64,000 bases of DNA from Neisseria lisongii (GCF_028463985.1 NZ_CP116766.1:2001001-2065000), one strand, 5' to 3'. Positions 32,207 through 41,006 are shown, counted from the stretch's first letter. A program made the numbers and translations. Notes: generated from the sequence alone by a model not told the origin.

Positions 32207-33496
32207 ATGATTGGACTTATTTTACTGGTGATTGCGTTCGTTATCGCCGCAGGTTACATCACGAAAATCAATATAGGCTTTTATGCAATTGCCGCAACCT
32301 ATGTCATCGCCTGTTTTGTTATGGATTTATCGCCGGGTGATTTGATGAAAATGTGGCCGGTAAAAATCTTTTTTGTGATTTTGTCGGTCAGCTTGTTTTA
32401 TAACGTGGCATTGGCCAATGGCGCATTGGAAAAATTAGCCGGCCATTTGCTTTATCAGTGCCGTAATTTTCCCAATATTTTGCCGTTAGTCATATTTGCG
32501 GCGGCAACAATCATTGCAGGGCTGGGTGCAGGATTTTATACCGTGCTGGCATTTATGGCGCCGCTGACACTGCTACTTTGTCAGAAAACCAAAATGAATT
32601 TGGTTGTCGGCAGTATGGCTGTGAACTACGGTGCATTGGCCGGCGCCAATTTTATGACTTCGCAAAGCGGTATTATTTTCAGAGGTTTGTTGGAAAACGC
32701 AGGCATTCCTAAAGAAACTGCATTTAATTATGCAAGCTCTATTTTTGTTGTAACGTTCTTGGTTCCCATTGCGGTGTTGGGTACATATTCCCTGTGGAGC
32801 CACCGGTCATCTGCGGTTCATATTCACGCCGAGAAGCCGGAACCGTTTGATTTGAAACAAAAGCAGTCGATTTATCTGATTATTCTTTTGATGACGATTG
32901 TATTACTGTTTCCGATTTTACATTTGCTGTTACCGCAGAATGAATGGATTGCCTCGATAAATCAGAAGATGGACATCGGTTTTTTGGCCATCGTTTTTAC
33001 ATTAATCAGTATGGTAATGAAACTGGCGGACGAGAAAAAAGTGATTGCGTTGGTGCCTTGGAATACCTTAGTGATGATTTGCGGCATGGGTATGCTGATC
33101 GGAATCGGTGTCAAAGCAGGCGTTATTGAGGCATTCTCAGGCTGGGTTTCAGGTAATGTGGCTTTTTGGCTTATTCCGGTGGTATTGTGCTGCATTAGTG
33201 CGGTTATGTCGGTTTTTTCCAGTACACTTGGCGTTGTTGCCCCGACTTTGTTCCCGATTATTCCTGCGATCGCGGTTCATTCGGGTTTGGAACCTGCTTT
33301 GTTATTTACTGCGGTTGTGGTTGGCGCCCAAGCGACAGCCATTTCACCATTCTCTTCGGGAGGCAGCCTGATTTTAGGCTCTGCACCGGAGGGGATTAAT
33401 AAGAATACATTGTTCAACAGCCTGTTGTTCCGTGCCATTCCGATCGGCATGGCGGCTGCACTGATTGCCGTGGTTTTGGCTCAATCCGTAATGTGA
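32207..33496 (+). CDS. Carboxylate-type transporter (MatC/SLC13-like)
   Basis: A 429-residue inner-membrane protein with about eleven or twelve hydrophobic segments. The start MIGLILLVIAFVIAAGYI and the loop NYGALAGANFMTSQSG resemble the MatC dicarboxylate-carrier family in the ion-transporter superfamily; FSSGGSLILGSAP is a second re-entrant-like motif. AAAGGAG lies before the ATG. The substrate cannot be read from sequence. The amidohydrolase begins 13 bases after its stop, so the imported compound is probably what that enzyme hydrolyses. Confidence 0.8.
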   Translation: MIGLILLVIAFVIAAGYITKINIGFYAIAATYVIACFVMDLSPGDLMKMWPVKIFFVILSVSLFYNVALANGALEKLAGHLLYQCRNFPNILPLVIFAAATIIAGLGAGFYTVLAFMAPLTLLLCQKTKMNLVVGSMAVNYGALAGANFMTSQSGIIFRGLLENAGIPKETAFNYASSIFVVTFLVPIAVLGTYSLWSHRSSAVHIHAEKPEPFDLKQKQSIYLIILLMTIVLLFPILHLLLPQNEWIASINQKMDIGFLAIVFTLISMVMKLADEKKVIALVPWNTLVMICGMGMLIGIGVKAGVIEAFSGWVSGNVAFWLIPVVLCCISAVMSVFSSTLGVVAPTLFPIIPAIAVHSGLEPALLFTAVVVGAQATAISPFSSGGSLILGSAPEGINKNTLFNSLLFRAIPIGMAAALIAVVLAQSVM

Positions 33497-33509
33497 TAAA
33501 GGAAAAAAG

Positions 33510-34313
33510 ATGTACACCGTTGATACCCATGCCCATATTTTTAATCAACATGATGATTTTATCGAACATGCCCGCTATACGCCGTCTTATACGGCTTCGG
33601 TGGCAGAGTTTTTAGACCGGCTCGATACTCATCAATTGCATTACGGCGTTTTAATTCAACCGAGCTTCTACGGTACGGACAACAGTGCAATGCTTCAAGC
33701 CGTTGCCGAAGCGAAAGGGCGGTTAAAAGCAGTGATTGTCGTTGATCCTGATATTTCCGCCCAAGAATTGCAGCAATACTGTCAACAGGGTGTTTGCGGA
33801 ATTAGGCTGAATTTGTTCGGGCAACCCATACCTGATGTGGATACACCGCAATGGGAAAAGCTGACCCAGATCTTGAAAACGCTCGGTTGGCATATCGAAT
33901 TACATTGCCCGCCGGGTTATCTGTTGGTACTTTTGCCGGCATTTAAACGTCATGGCGTCGATATTGTTATCGATCATTTGGGCAGACCGGCATACGGCCA
34001 AGATTTAGACGGCGAAGTGTTCCAACAGTTTATCTCTTTGCTTGACCCGAAATACCATTGGATTAAATTATCGGGCTTATACCGTTTGGCCTGTGCCGAT
34101 AATGCCGTTGAGTGCGGCAGGCAGATCTATGAAATGCTTAAAGCGCAAGGAATGCTTTCACGTATCGTGTGGGGCAGTGATTGGCCGCATACTCAGCATG
34201 AACATGAAACCGATTATTCCCAAAATTGGCAACTGCTTCATGAAATTGTGCAAGATGAAAATGAACGCAGGCAAATTTTAAGTACCAACCCGTGTAAACT
34301 GTTTGGGTTTTAA
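33510..34313 (+). CDS. Amidohydrolase, 2-pyrone-4,6-dicarboxylate-lactonase-like (COG3618 type)
   Basis: A 267-residue TIM-barrel hydrolase. The N-terminal metal-type motif is DTHAHIF (His7, His9), LHCPPGYL and VIDHLGRPAYG follow, and the C-terminal catalytic Asp lies in VWGSDWPHTQ. These fit the family of lactonases acting on cyclic esters of carboxylic acids (LigI relatives). AAAGGAAAAAAG precedes the ATG. Co-transcribed with the transporter. The exact substrate is unknown. Confidence 0.82.
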   Translation: MYTVDTHAHIFNQHDDFIEHARYTPSYTASVAEFLDRLDTHQLHYGVLIQPSFYGTDNSAMLQAVAEAKGRLKAVIVVDPDISAQELQQYCQQGVCGIRLNLFGQPIPDVDTPQWEKLTQILKTLGWHIELHCPPGYLLVLLPAFKRHGVDIVIDHLGRPAYGQDLDGEVFQQFISLLDPKYHWIKLSGLYRLACADNAVECGRQIYEMLKAQGMLSRIVWGSDWPHTQHEHETDYSQNWQLLHEIVQDENERRQILSTNPCKLFGF

Positions 34314-34342
34314 AAAACTCTTCTTAAAACAGGTTTAAAACA

Positions 34343-34378
34343 CAAGGCCGTCTGAAAATCGGATTTTCAGACGGCCTT
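34343..34378. terminator. Bidirectional DUS terminator
   Basis: CAAGGCCGTCTGAAAATC and its inverse form a long stem between the convergent amidohydrolase (+) and carB (-). Confidence 0.85.
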
Positions 34379-34403
34379 GCACTTTAAGACGGTTTAATCG
34401 GTC

Positions 34404-37400
34404 TTATTTTTTCAAACGTCCATGTAGCTCTTGAACGCTGTACACGCCCAAGTGGTCTCGGCTTTTTGCGCCTTCGCTCATGGCTTCGCCGCCGGCAACG
34501 GTGGTGTATTGCGGCACACGTTGGGTCAGCGAGGTGCGGCGGATACTGTGGCTGTCGGCGATTGCTTGGCTGTCGTTGGCAACGGTATTGACTACCAGCG
34601 AGATTTCGCCGTTTTTGAGGGCATCGACGATATGTGGACGGCCTTCCAATACTTTATTGACGGTTTGGACGGTGATGCCCTGTTCCGCCAGATAAGCCGC
34701 CGTGCCGCGGGTGGCACACAGGCCGTAGCCCAAGGCTTGGAAGTTTTTCGCTGTTTTGAGAATCAGCGGTTTGTCTTCGTCCCGTACGGCGATAAACACT
34801 TTGCCGGTGGCGGGTAAACGTTCGCCTGCGCCCAGTTGGGCTTTGTAGTAGGCTTCACCGAAACTTGCGCCCACGCCCATCACTTCGCCGGTGGAACGCA
34901 TTTCGGGGCCGAGAATGGTGTCCACGCCGGGGAATTTGATAAACGGGAACACGGCTTCTTTCACGGCATAGAAATCCGGAATCACTTCTTTTTCAATGCC
35001 TTGCTCTTTCAGCGAAATGCCTGCCATTGCCCGTGCGCCGACTTTTGCCAGCGGCACGGAAGTGGCTTTGGACACAAACGGTACGGTGCGGGAGGCACGG
35101 GGGTTCACTTCCAATACGAATACCACGCCGTCCTGTACGGCAAACTGCACGTTCATCAGACCGACCACGCCCAGTGCATACGCCATGGCTTTGGTTTGGC
35201 GGCGGATTTCGTCTTGGATTTCCTGACTCAAGGAATACGGCGGCAACGAGCAGCCGGAGTCGCCGGAGTGGATACCTGCCTGTTCGACGTGCTGCATAAT
35301 ACCGCCGATAACGACATCTTTGCCGTCTGAAACGCAGTCCACATCGACTTCGATGGCGTTGTTCAGGAAGAAGTCGAGCAATACGGGGCTGTCTTCGGAA
35401 ACCTGCACCGCTTCACGCATATAGGTTTGCAGCTGTTCTTTGCTGTGAACCACCTGCATGGCACGGCCGCCCAAAACGTAAGACGGACGGACTACCAGCG
35501 GATAGCCGATTTCTTCTGCTAAAACAAGGGCTTCTTCTTCATTGCGGGCGGTGCGGTTCGGCGGTTGGCGCAAGCCCAAATCGTTCAATACTTTTTGGAA
35601 GCGTTCACGGTCTTCGGCGGCATCGATGCTGTCGGCGGAGGTGCCGATGATGTTCACGCCGTTTTCCACTAAGGCATTGGCAAGTTTCAGCGGGGTTTGT
35701 CCGCCGTAATGCACAATCACGCCCCACGGGTTTTCTTTTTTCACGATTTCCAACACGTCTTCCAGAGTCAGCGGCTCGAAATAGAGGCGGTCGGAAGTGT
35801 CGAAGTCGGTGGAAACGGTTTCGGGGTTGCAGTTCACCATGATGGTTTCAAAACCGCTTTCACGCAGGGCAAGGGCGGCGTGGACGCAGCAGTAGTCAAA
35901 CTCGATGCCTTGTCCGATACGGTTTGGGCCGCCGCCGAGAATCATGACTTTTTTACGGTCTGAAGGACGCGCTTCGCATTCTTCTTCGTAAGTCGAATAG
36001 AGGTAGGCGGTGTCAGTGGCAAATTCCGCCGCACAAGTATCCACCCGTTTGTAAACAGGGTGCAGCTTGAGGGCGTAGCGGTGTTCCCGCACTTCTTTTT
36101 CGGAAACGTTTAATAATTGCGCCAAACGCTTGTCGGAGAAGCCTTTGCGTTTCAGACGACGTAAGGCGGCGTAGTCCAAATCGTTCAGGCTGCCTGCGGC
36201 AACGGCGGCTTCTTCTTTCATCAAGTCTTCGATTTGCGCCAGGAACCAAGGGTCGATGGCGCAGATTTCGTGGATTTCCGCCAAGCTGAAACCGGCACGG
36301 AAGGCATCGGCGACAAACAGCATACGCTCGGGGCCGGGGTTCGCCAGTTCACGGCGGATTTCGGCTTTGTCGAGCGTGCGCGGATTGAAGCCGCACAAAC
36401 CGGTTTCCAATCCCCGCAGTGCTTTTTGGAAGGATTCTTGAATAGTACGTCCCATTGCCATCACTTCGCCCACCGATTTCATCTGTGTGGTCAGGCGGTC
36501 GTCTGCCGCCGGGAATTTTTCAAAGGCAAAGCGTGGAATTTTGGTAATCACATAGTCGATCGAGGGCTCGAACGAAGCTGGCGTGCGGCCGCCGGTGATG
36601 TCGTTTTGCAGCTCGTCCAAAGTAAAGCCCACCGCCAGTTTCGCCGCCACTTTCGCAATCGGGAAGCCGGTGGCTTTGGAAGCCAGCGCAGACGAGCGGG
36701 ACACACGGGGGTTCATCTCAATCACAATCATTTCGCCGTTGGCGGGATTGACGGCGAACTGTACGTTTGAGCCGCCGGTATCCACGCCGATTTCACGCAA
36801 TACCGCCAACGAAGCGTTGCGCATGATTTGATATTCTTTGTCGGTGAGCGTTTGCGCCGGCGCAACCGTAATCGAGTCGCCGGTATGCACGCCCATCGGG
36901 TCGAAGTTTTCAATCGAACAGATGATGATGCAGTTGTCGTTTTTATCCCGCACCACTTCCATCTCGTATTCCTTCCAACCCAAAACCGACTGCTCGATCA
37001 GCAGCTCATGGGTTGGCGAAGCATCAAAGCCCCGTTCGCAAATCGCCAAAAATTCATCACGGTTGTAGGCAATGCCGCCGCCCGAACCGCCCATGGTGAA
37101 AGACGGACGGATCAGCGTCGGAAAGCCGACCTGCTCCTGCGCCGCCAAAGCCTCGTTCATGGTATGGCAAACAAACGATTTCGGACAGGACAGCCCGATT
37201 TTTTCCATCGCCTCTTTAAAGCGGCCACGGTCTTCGGCTTTGTCGATGGCGTCTTCGGTTGCACCGATCAGCTCGACATTGTATTTCGCCAACACGCCGT
37301 TGCGTGCCAAATCCAAGGCACAGTTCAACGCCGTCTGCCCGCCCATGGTCGGCAACACCGCATCAGGACGTTCTTTGGCAATAATCTTTTCAACCGTCTG

Positions 37401-37613
37401 CCACATAATCGGCTCGATATAGGTAACATCGGCCATTTCAGGGTCGGTCATAATCGTGGCGGGGTTGGAATTGACGAGAATGACTTTATAGCCTTCCTCA
37501 CGCAACGCTTTACACGCTTGCGCCCCGGAATAGTCAAACTCACAGGCTTGGCCGATCACAATCGGACCGGCGCCGATAATTAAAATGGATTTTAGGTCGG
37601 TACGTTTAGGCAT
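34404..37613 (-). CDS. carB: Carbamoyl-phosphate synthase large subunit
   Basis: A 1069-residue enzyme joining bicarbonate, ammonia and ATP to carbamoyl phosphate for arginine and pyrimidine synthesis. Two homologous ATP-grasp halves are visible: the first begins SILIIGAGPIVIGQACEFDYSG, the second KVMILGGGPNRIGQGIEFDYC (about residue 560), with a C-terminal MGS regulatory domain from about 935. The ATG at 37613 gives the family start MPKRTDLKS. carA lies upstream, with a DUF559 gene in between. Confidence 0.98.
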   Translation of the reverse strand: MPKRTDLKSILIIGAGPIVIGQACEFDYSGAQACKALREEGYKVILVNSNPATIMTDPEMADVTYIEPIMWQTVEKIIAKERPDAVLPTMGGQTALNCALDLARNGVLAKYNVELIGATEDAIDKAEDRGRFKEAMEKIGLSCPKSFVCHTMNEALAAQEQVGFPTLIRPSFTMGGSGGGIAYNRDEFLAICERGFDASPTHELLIEQSVLGWKEYEMEVVRDKNDNCIIICSIENFDPMGVHTGDSITVAPAQTLTDKEYQIMRNASLAVLREIGVDTGGSNVQFAVNPANGEMIVIEMNPRVSRSSALASKATGFPIAKVAAKLAVGFTLDELQNDITGGRTPASFEPSIDYVITKIPRFAFEKFPAADDRLTTQMKSVGEVMAMGRTIQESFQKALRGLETGLCGFNPRTLDKAEIRRELANPGPERMLFVADAFRAGFSLAEIHEICAIDPWFLAQIEDLMKEEAAVAAGSLNDLDYAALRRLKRKGFSDKRLAQLLNVSEKEVREHRYALKLHPVYKRVDTCAAEFATDTAYLYSTYEEECEARPSDRKKVMILGGGPNRIGQGIEFDYCCVHAALALRESGFETIMVNCNPETVSTDFDTSDRLYFEPLTLEDVLEIVKKENPWGVIVHYGGQTPLKLANALVENGVNIIGTSADSIDAAEDRERFQKVLNDLGLRQPPNRTARNEEEALVLAEEIGYPLVVRPSYVLGGRAMQVVHSKEQLQTYMREAVQVSEDSPVLLDFFLNNAIEVDVDCVSDGKDVVIGGIMQHVEQAGIHSGDSGCSLPPYSLSQEIQDEIRRQTKAMAYALGVVGLMNVQFAVQDGVVFVLEVNPRASRTVPFVSKATSVPLAKVGARAMAGISLKEQGIEKEVIPDFYAVKEAVFPFIKFPGVDTILGPEMRSTGEVMGVGASFGEAYYKAQLGAGERLPATGKVFIAVRDEDKPLILKTAKNFQALGYGLCATRGTAAYLAEQGITVQTVNKVLEGRPHIVDALKNGEISLVVNTVANDSQAIADSHSIRRTSLTQRVPQYTTVAGGEAMSEGAKSRDHLGVYSVQELHGRLKK

Positions 37614-37711
37614 GGTGGTCTCTTGCTGATTAAAGATGGTTTCATTAAGTGTTAAGTCCATTTTCACAGGCATAGTGAATGAACTGTAATCTGTTAATTT
37701 TCCTGTAACCT

Positions 37712-37830
37712 GTTCCCTCTCCCGTGGGAGAGGGTTAGGGAGAGGGCTTTTGTCTGTTGCAGTGGTTTAAATTCGAGAAGAAAAAAGGTTTTGCCCTCTC
37801 CCCAACCCTCCCCCGCAGGGGAGGGAGCGG
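37712..37830. repeat. Two CCCTCTCC/GGGAGAGGG-type repeats between carB and the DUF559 gene
   Basis: 37712-37748 holds TTCCCTCTCCCGTGGGAGAG followed by GGTTAGGGAGAGGG. 37791-37830 holds an inverted relative (CCCTCTCCCCAACCCTCCCC then GCAGGGGAGGGAGCGGG). The same family occurs at 22656-22888. No gene is supported in 37614-37924. Confidence 0.6.
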
Positions 37831-37924
37831 GTCTGCTGAATATTGTAGATGGTTGGTGTGCATTCAAATATTCGGTAATCCGTTGGATAATCGGGCGTAT
37901 TGTTGCAATCTGTTAATCAAAACC

Positions 37925-38305
37925 TTATTTTTCAGTCTGTTCTAAATTCTGCAATGTGTTCAAAATTTCTGCTAATACGTTATCGGTTTGCTGCAAAATT
38001 TCGTGATTCCAAAATCTTAATATGGTAAAACCCAAGTTGGTTAAATATTCGCTGCGTTCCCGGTCGTAAGTTTGCTGTTCATTATGTTGCCCGCCGTCAG
38101 CTTCGATAATCAGTTTGGGGCTGAGGCACATAAAGTCGGCGATATAGTGTCCGATCGGTTGTTGCCGTCTGAATTTATAGCCGTCTAAACGGTTTGCCCG
38201 CAGATGCTGCCATAGCTTCTGTTCTGCTTCACTCATATTGCATCGCAGATTTTTGGCATATTGCTGCAATACAGGGTTGTTGTTGGCGAGCAGTTTTTTC
38301 GTCAT
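37925..38305 (-). CDS. DUF559 (PD-(D/E)XK-like) endonuclease-domain protein
   Basis: A 126-residue protein. The DUF559 core is clear: MSEAEQKLWQHLR, FRRQQPIGHYIADFMC, then the nuclease-like KLIIEADGGQH (about residues 84-94) and RSEYLTNLGFTILRFWNHEI. The fold belongs to the restriction/very-short-patch-repair superfamily; its target is unknown. It sits between carA and carB on the same strand, after a carA terminator. No clear ribosome site is seen. The carA-carB gap is known to hold variable extra DNA in Neisseria. Confidence 0.88.
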   Translation of the reverse strand: MTKKLLANNNPVLQQYAKNLRCNMSEAEQKLWQHLRANRLDGYKFRRQQPIGHYIADFMCLSPKLIIEADGGQHNEQQTYDRERSEYLTNLGFTILRFWNHEILQQTDNVLAEILNTLQNLEQTEK

Positions 38306-38363
38306 GCTGTGTTTGTAATTTTTTTATGCCGTGTTTATGGTCGTGCTTGCAATGCAGAAACTT

Positions 38364-38407
38364 GGTTTTCAGACGGCCTTTCCTGTTCAACAGGCCGTCT
38401 GAAAACC
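38364..38407 (-). terminator. DUS inverted-repeat terminator after carA
   Basis: GGTTTTCAGACGGCCT and AGGCCGTCTGAAAACC flank a 12-base loop, 9 bases past the carA stop. carB then needs either read-through or its own promoter. Confidence 0.82.
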
Positions 38408-38415
38408 GACTTTGC

Positions 38416-39543
38416 TTACTGTTTTGCCGCTTTGATGCTGTCGATAAATTTGTCGAACAGATAATCCACATCGTGCGGGCCGGGGCTGGCTTCAGGGTGG
38501 CCTTGGAAGCTGAATGCCGCTTGGTCGGTCAGTTCGATGCCTTGCAGCGAGCCGTCAAACAGGGAGCGGTGGGTTACTTTGGCGTTGGCGGGTAGGGTGT
38601 CTGCGTCCACTTCAAAGCCGTGGTTTTGGCTGGTAATCATGACTTTGCCGCTTGCCAAGTCTTGTACGGGGTGGTTGGCACCGTGGTGGCCGAACGGCAT
38701 TTTGCGGGTTTTTGCGCCGATGGCCAAACCCAATAATTGGTGGCCCAAGCAGATGCCGAACAGCGGTTTTTTGCTGGCGAGCAGCTCTTTAACGGCGGCG
38801 ATGGCGTAGTCGCAAGGCTCAGGGTCGCCGGGGCCGTTGGAGAGGAAAACGCCGTCGGGATTCAGTGCCAATACGTCTTTGGCGGGCGTTTGGGCGGGTA
38901 CGACGGTCAGGCGGCAACCCCGTTCGGCGAGCATACGCAGGATATTGGTTTTTACGCCGAAGTCGTAGGCGACCACGTGATACGGCTGATTTTCAGGCGT
39001 GGTGTGGCCTTGACCGAGTTTCCATGTGCCTTCTGTCCATTCGTGGTCTTCTGTGCAGCTGACTTCTTTTGCCAAGTCTTTGCCGACCATGCTGCCGAAG
39101 GCGGCGATTAATTCTTGTGCTTTTTCAACGGTGGCATCTGCGCCGGTCAGGATTGCACCGGCTTGTGCGCCTTTATCCCGCAGAATGCGGGTCAGGCGGC
39201 GGGTGTCGATGTCCGCGATGGCAACGGTTTGGTTGCGTACCAAATATTCCTGCAGGCTTTCGGTGGCACGGAAATTGCTGTGCAAAAGCGGCAGGTCGCG
39301 GATGATTAGGCCGGCGGCGAATACGCTGTGGCTTTCAGTGTCTTCGGGATTGGTGCCGGTGTTGCCGATGTGCGGATAGGTGAGGGTAACGATTTGTTTG
39401 CAGTAAGACGGGTCGGTCAGAATTTCCTGATAGCCGGTCATGGAGGTATTGAACACGACTTCGCCGGAAGTCGAGCCGTTATAACCGATAGATGTGCCGT
39501 GGAAAACGCTGCCGTCTGCGAGAACCAGAAGTGCTGGGGTCAT
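38416..39543 (-). CDS. carA: Carbamoyl-phosphate synthase small subunit
   Basis: A 375-residue glutamine amidotransferase subunit that delivers ammonia to CarB. The nucleophile Cys is in GICLGHQLLGLAIG (about residue 265), and the His-Glu of the triad is in FQGHPEASPGPHD. Length and start (MTPALLVLADGSVFHGTSIG) are typical. It is separated from carB by 0.8 kb containing a terminator and a DUF559 gene. Confidence 0.97.
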   Translation of the reverse strand: MTPALLVLADGSVFHGTSIGYNGSTSGEVVFNTSMTGYQEILTDPSYCKQIVTLTYPHIGNTGTNPEDTESHSVFAAGLIIRDLPLLHSNFRATESLQEYLVRNQTVAIADIDTRRLTRILRDKGAQAGAILTGADATVEKAQELIAAFGSMVGKDLAKEVSCTEDHEWTEGTWKLGQGHTTPENQPYHVVAYDFGVKTNILRMLAERGCRLTVVPAQTPAKDVLALNPDGVFLSNGPGDPEPCDYAIAAVKELLASKKPLFGICLGHQLLGLAIGAKTRKMPFGHHGANHPVQDLASGKVMITSQNHGFEVDADTLPANAKVTHRSLFDGSLQGIELTDQAAFSFQGHPEASPGPHDVDYLFDKFIDSIKAAKQ

Positions 39544-39608
39544 GGTAATTTCCTGTTTTGATTGATTTATATAGTAGCGAAGGCCACCGGATTTTCGGCA
39601 GCGCTTGA

Positions 39609-39669
39609 TATAGTGGACTAAAATAAAAAACTACTGCGTTTGGTATCTTTCTTATTTTATTTCACTATA
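39609..39669. mobile_element. Correia element with deleted core (61 bp)
   Basis: TATAGTGGACTAAAATAA and TTATTTTATTTCACTATA form the ends, with only about 25 bases left between. It lies 66 bases upstream of carA. A DUS pair follows at 39673-39706. The remainder of the 39544-39949 gap shows no gene I can support; a hairpin ACCATG/CATGGT beside an A-run lies at about 39724-39755. Confidence 0.65.
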
Positions 39670-39949
39670 ATGAGGCCGTCTGAAAACGGGTATGCTTCAG
39701 ACGGCCTGCCGGAATACGGGTAAAAAAAAACACGCACCATGCAAAAATCATGGTATGACGTGCTTTGCGGCAATTTATTCTGCCGTAGAAGCAATGTATT
39801 TTAATCGAAACAGCGGCGGCATTCAAGGGGGAAACGGTTTTTCTGTGGCGGAACGGATTTTGCCGCTTGGAGTGTTTGCCATAAAATAGTCGGAATTAAA
39901 GAGCAATCAAATATATTATAAAGTGAATCCACGATATAAGGGAGGACGC

Positions 39950-40204
39950 ATGAAACCGAACCATCTGGCAGCCCTGTTGCCGCTGCTTGTTGTCTGTGCC
40001 GTTGCAGCGGAAAACAGGCCGTCTGAAAATCCGAATGCGGATATTTTGCCCGCATCGGCAACCGAGAGGCCACAGCCGGAACAGCCGACAGACAAGCGTT
40101 GCGTGTTGGCAGGCGTTGCCCGCAAACAAAACACCGCCCAAACCAACGGAGGCAAACAGCGGATATGCGTTTTGCGGCGTTTGTCTTGGCGGGAAATATT
40201 TTGA
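39950..40204 (+). CDS. Possible small secreted protein
   Basis: An 84-residue ORF preceded by a strong ribosome site (GGGAGG, 5 bases before the ATG). The N-terminus MKPNHLAALLPLLVVCAVAAE looks like a signal peptide cleaved after Ala. The rest is Pro-, Gln- and Arg-rich, contains an in-frame DUS (ENRPSEN) and four or fewer conserved-looking features. An intrinsic terminator follows 13 bases after the stop. No family is recognised. It could be a chance ORF. Confidence 0.45.
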   Translation: MKPNHLAALLPLLVVCAVAAENRPSENPNADILPASATERPQPEQPTDKRCVLAGVARKQNTAQTNGGKQRICVLRRLSWREIF

Positions 40205-40216
40205 TGAGCAGCGTAT

Positions 40217-40254
40217 AAAAAATTGACCGCTCTAAAAAGAGCGGTCAATTTTTT
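40217..40254. terminator. Bidirectional intrinsic terminator
   Basis: AAAAAATTGACCGCTC and GAGCGGTCAATTTTTT form a strong hairpin with A and T runs, between the small ORF (+) and the antitoxin gene (-). It contains no DUS; the core GACCGCTC/GAGCGGTC is unlike others here. Confidence 0.9.
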
Positions 40255-40286
40255 CTGAGTTTTTTAATTACAGCGATTTGCCGCAA

Positions 40287-40583
40287 TTAAGCGATTTTTT
40301 TCATTTTGGCTAATTCTTCCTGAATTTTTTCATTCGCCATCATTTTCTTTTCGCCATCAATAAATCGATTTAAAATTTGTTTGATTAATGGCTGGTAACC
40401 GATACCATTCAATTCGGCTATATTTTTCAAATCTTGCAATAGTCCTTTAGGTAAACGGATTGAAATCGCTTGCAATGCCAACATCTCATCAATGGCACTT
40501 TGGCTCGTTGCATTGGATTTTTGTACAAATCTTTCATCTCTACCAAGTTCGCCATTTTCCCATTGTTCATCTAAGTTAGCCAT
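40287..40583 (-). CDS. Antitoxin of a type II toxin-antitoxin pair (BrnA/CopG-like)
   Basis: A 98-residue protein whose middle (ISIRLPKGLLQDLKNIAELNGIGYQPLIKQILNRFI, about residues 43-78) is a ribbon-helix-helix-like CopG motif. The ATG at 40583 has AGGAG 7 bases upstream; an alternative ATG at 40610 would overlap the toxin end. It starts 10 bases after the toxin stop, so toxin comes first. AT-rich and free of DUS, as expected of acquired DNA. Confidence 0.8.
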   Translation of the reverse strand: MANLDEQWENGELGRDERFVQKSNATSQSAIDEMLALQAISIRLPKGLLQDLKNIAELNGIGYQPLIKQILNRFIDGEKKMMANEKIQEELAKMKKIA

Positions 40584-40593
40584 AACGGTACTC

Positions 40594-40878
40594 CTATTTG
40601 TATTTTTCATAAATACGAATTTCGTCTTCATTCGCAGGGTAAGCTGTTCTAATATGAATTTCTCCATTTTTATTTATAAAACAAACTTTTAATTTTAGCC
40701 CTTTATTGGTTTCTGCAACAAACCATTCTGTCGGTGGATCACTTTGATGCTCTTCTCTTATATCGATTAATGTACCACCCGTCATATTGGAAAATGCTTC
40801 AATAATATCATTTTCCGGTTCGCATAATCCGTGTTTAGTTTTTAATTTAAAATAAACACTATCCGAAATTTTAAGCAT
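40594..40878 (-). CDS. Putative toxin of a type II pair (small protein of the class often labelled ADP-ribosyl-dinitrogen-reductase hydrolase)
   Basis: A 94-residue protein starting MLKISDSVYFKLKTKHGL. The blocks IDIREEHQSDPPTEWFVAETNKGLKLKV and IHIRTAYPANEDEIRIYEKY match small proteins usually found next to CopG-type antitoxins. The database name is probably misleading; a BrnT/RelE-like role is inferred from the pairing. The ATG at 40878 fits the family; an upstream in-frame ATG at 40941 lacks support. Confidence 0.7.
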   Translation of the reverse strand: MLKISDSVYFKLKTKHGLCEPENDIIEAFSNMTGGTLIDIREEHQSDPPTEWFVAETNKGLKLKVCFINKNGEIHIRTAYPANEDEIRIYEKYK

Positions 40879-40967
40879 AAAAACCTTAATAATGCGGTGA
40901 AATCTTGTATATACAATATCTCTTTTGCTGCTTTTTTGCAAGCAAATCTACAGCATTACCCCAATTT

Positions 40968-41006
40968 ATGCCGTCTGAAAACAGCATATCGATTTTCAGA
41001 CGGCAT
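40968..41006. repeat. DUS inverted pair (AT dialect) between divergent toxin and ychJ
   Basis: ATGCCGTCTGAAAA and TTTTCAGACGGCAT with a short loop. Both neighbours start here, so it terminates neither. Confidence 0.78.

Noticed and set aside
39692..39889. 65-codon plus-strand ORF upstream of the small secreted-type ORF
   Set aside because: Starts within a DUS, no ribosome site, no family; more likely spacer or an old insertion remnant.
39801..40248. Minus-strand ORFs (about 80-110 codons) over the small secreted-type ORF
   Set aside because: No ribosome site or family match; they read through a DUS in the FRRPV frame and oppose a frame with a better start.
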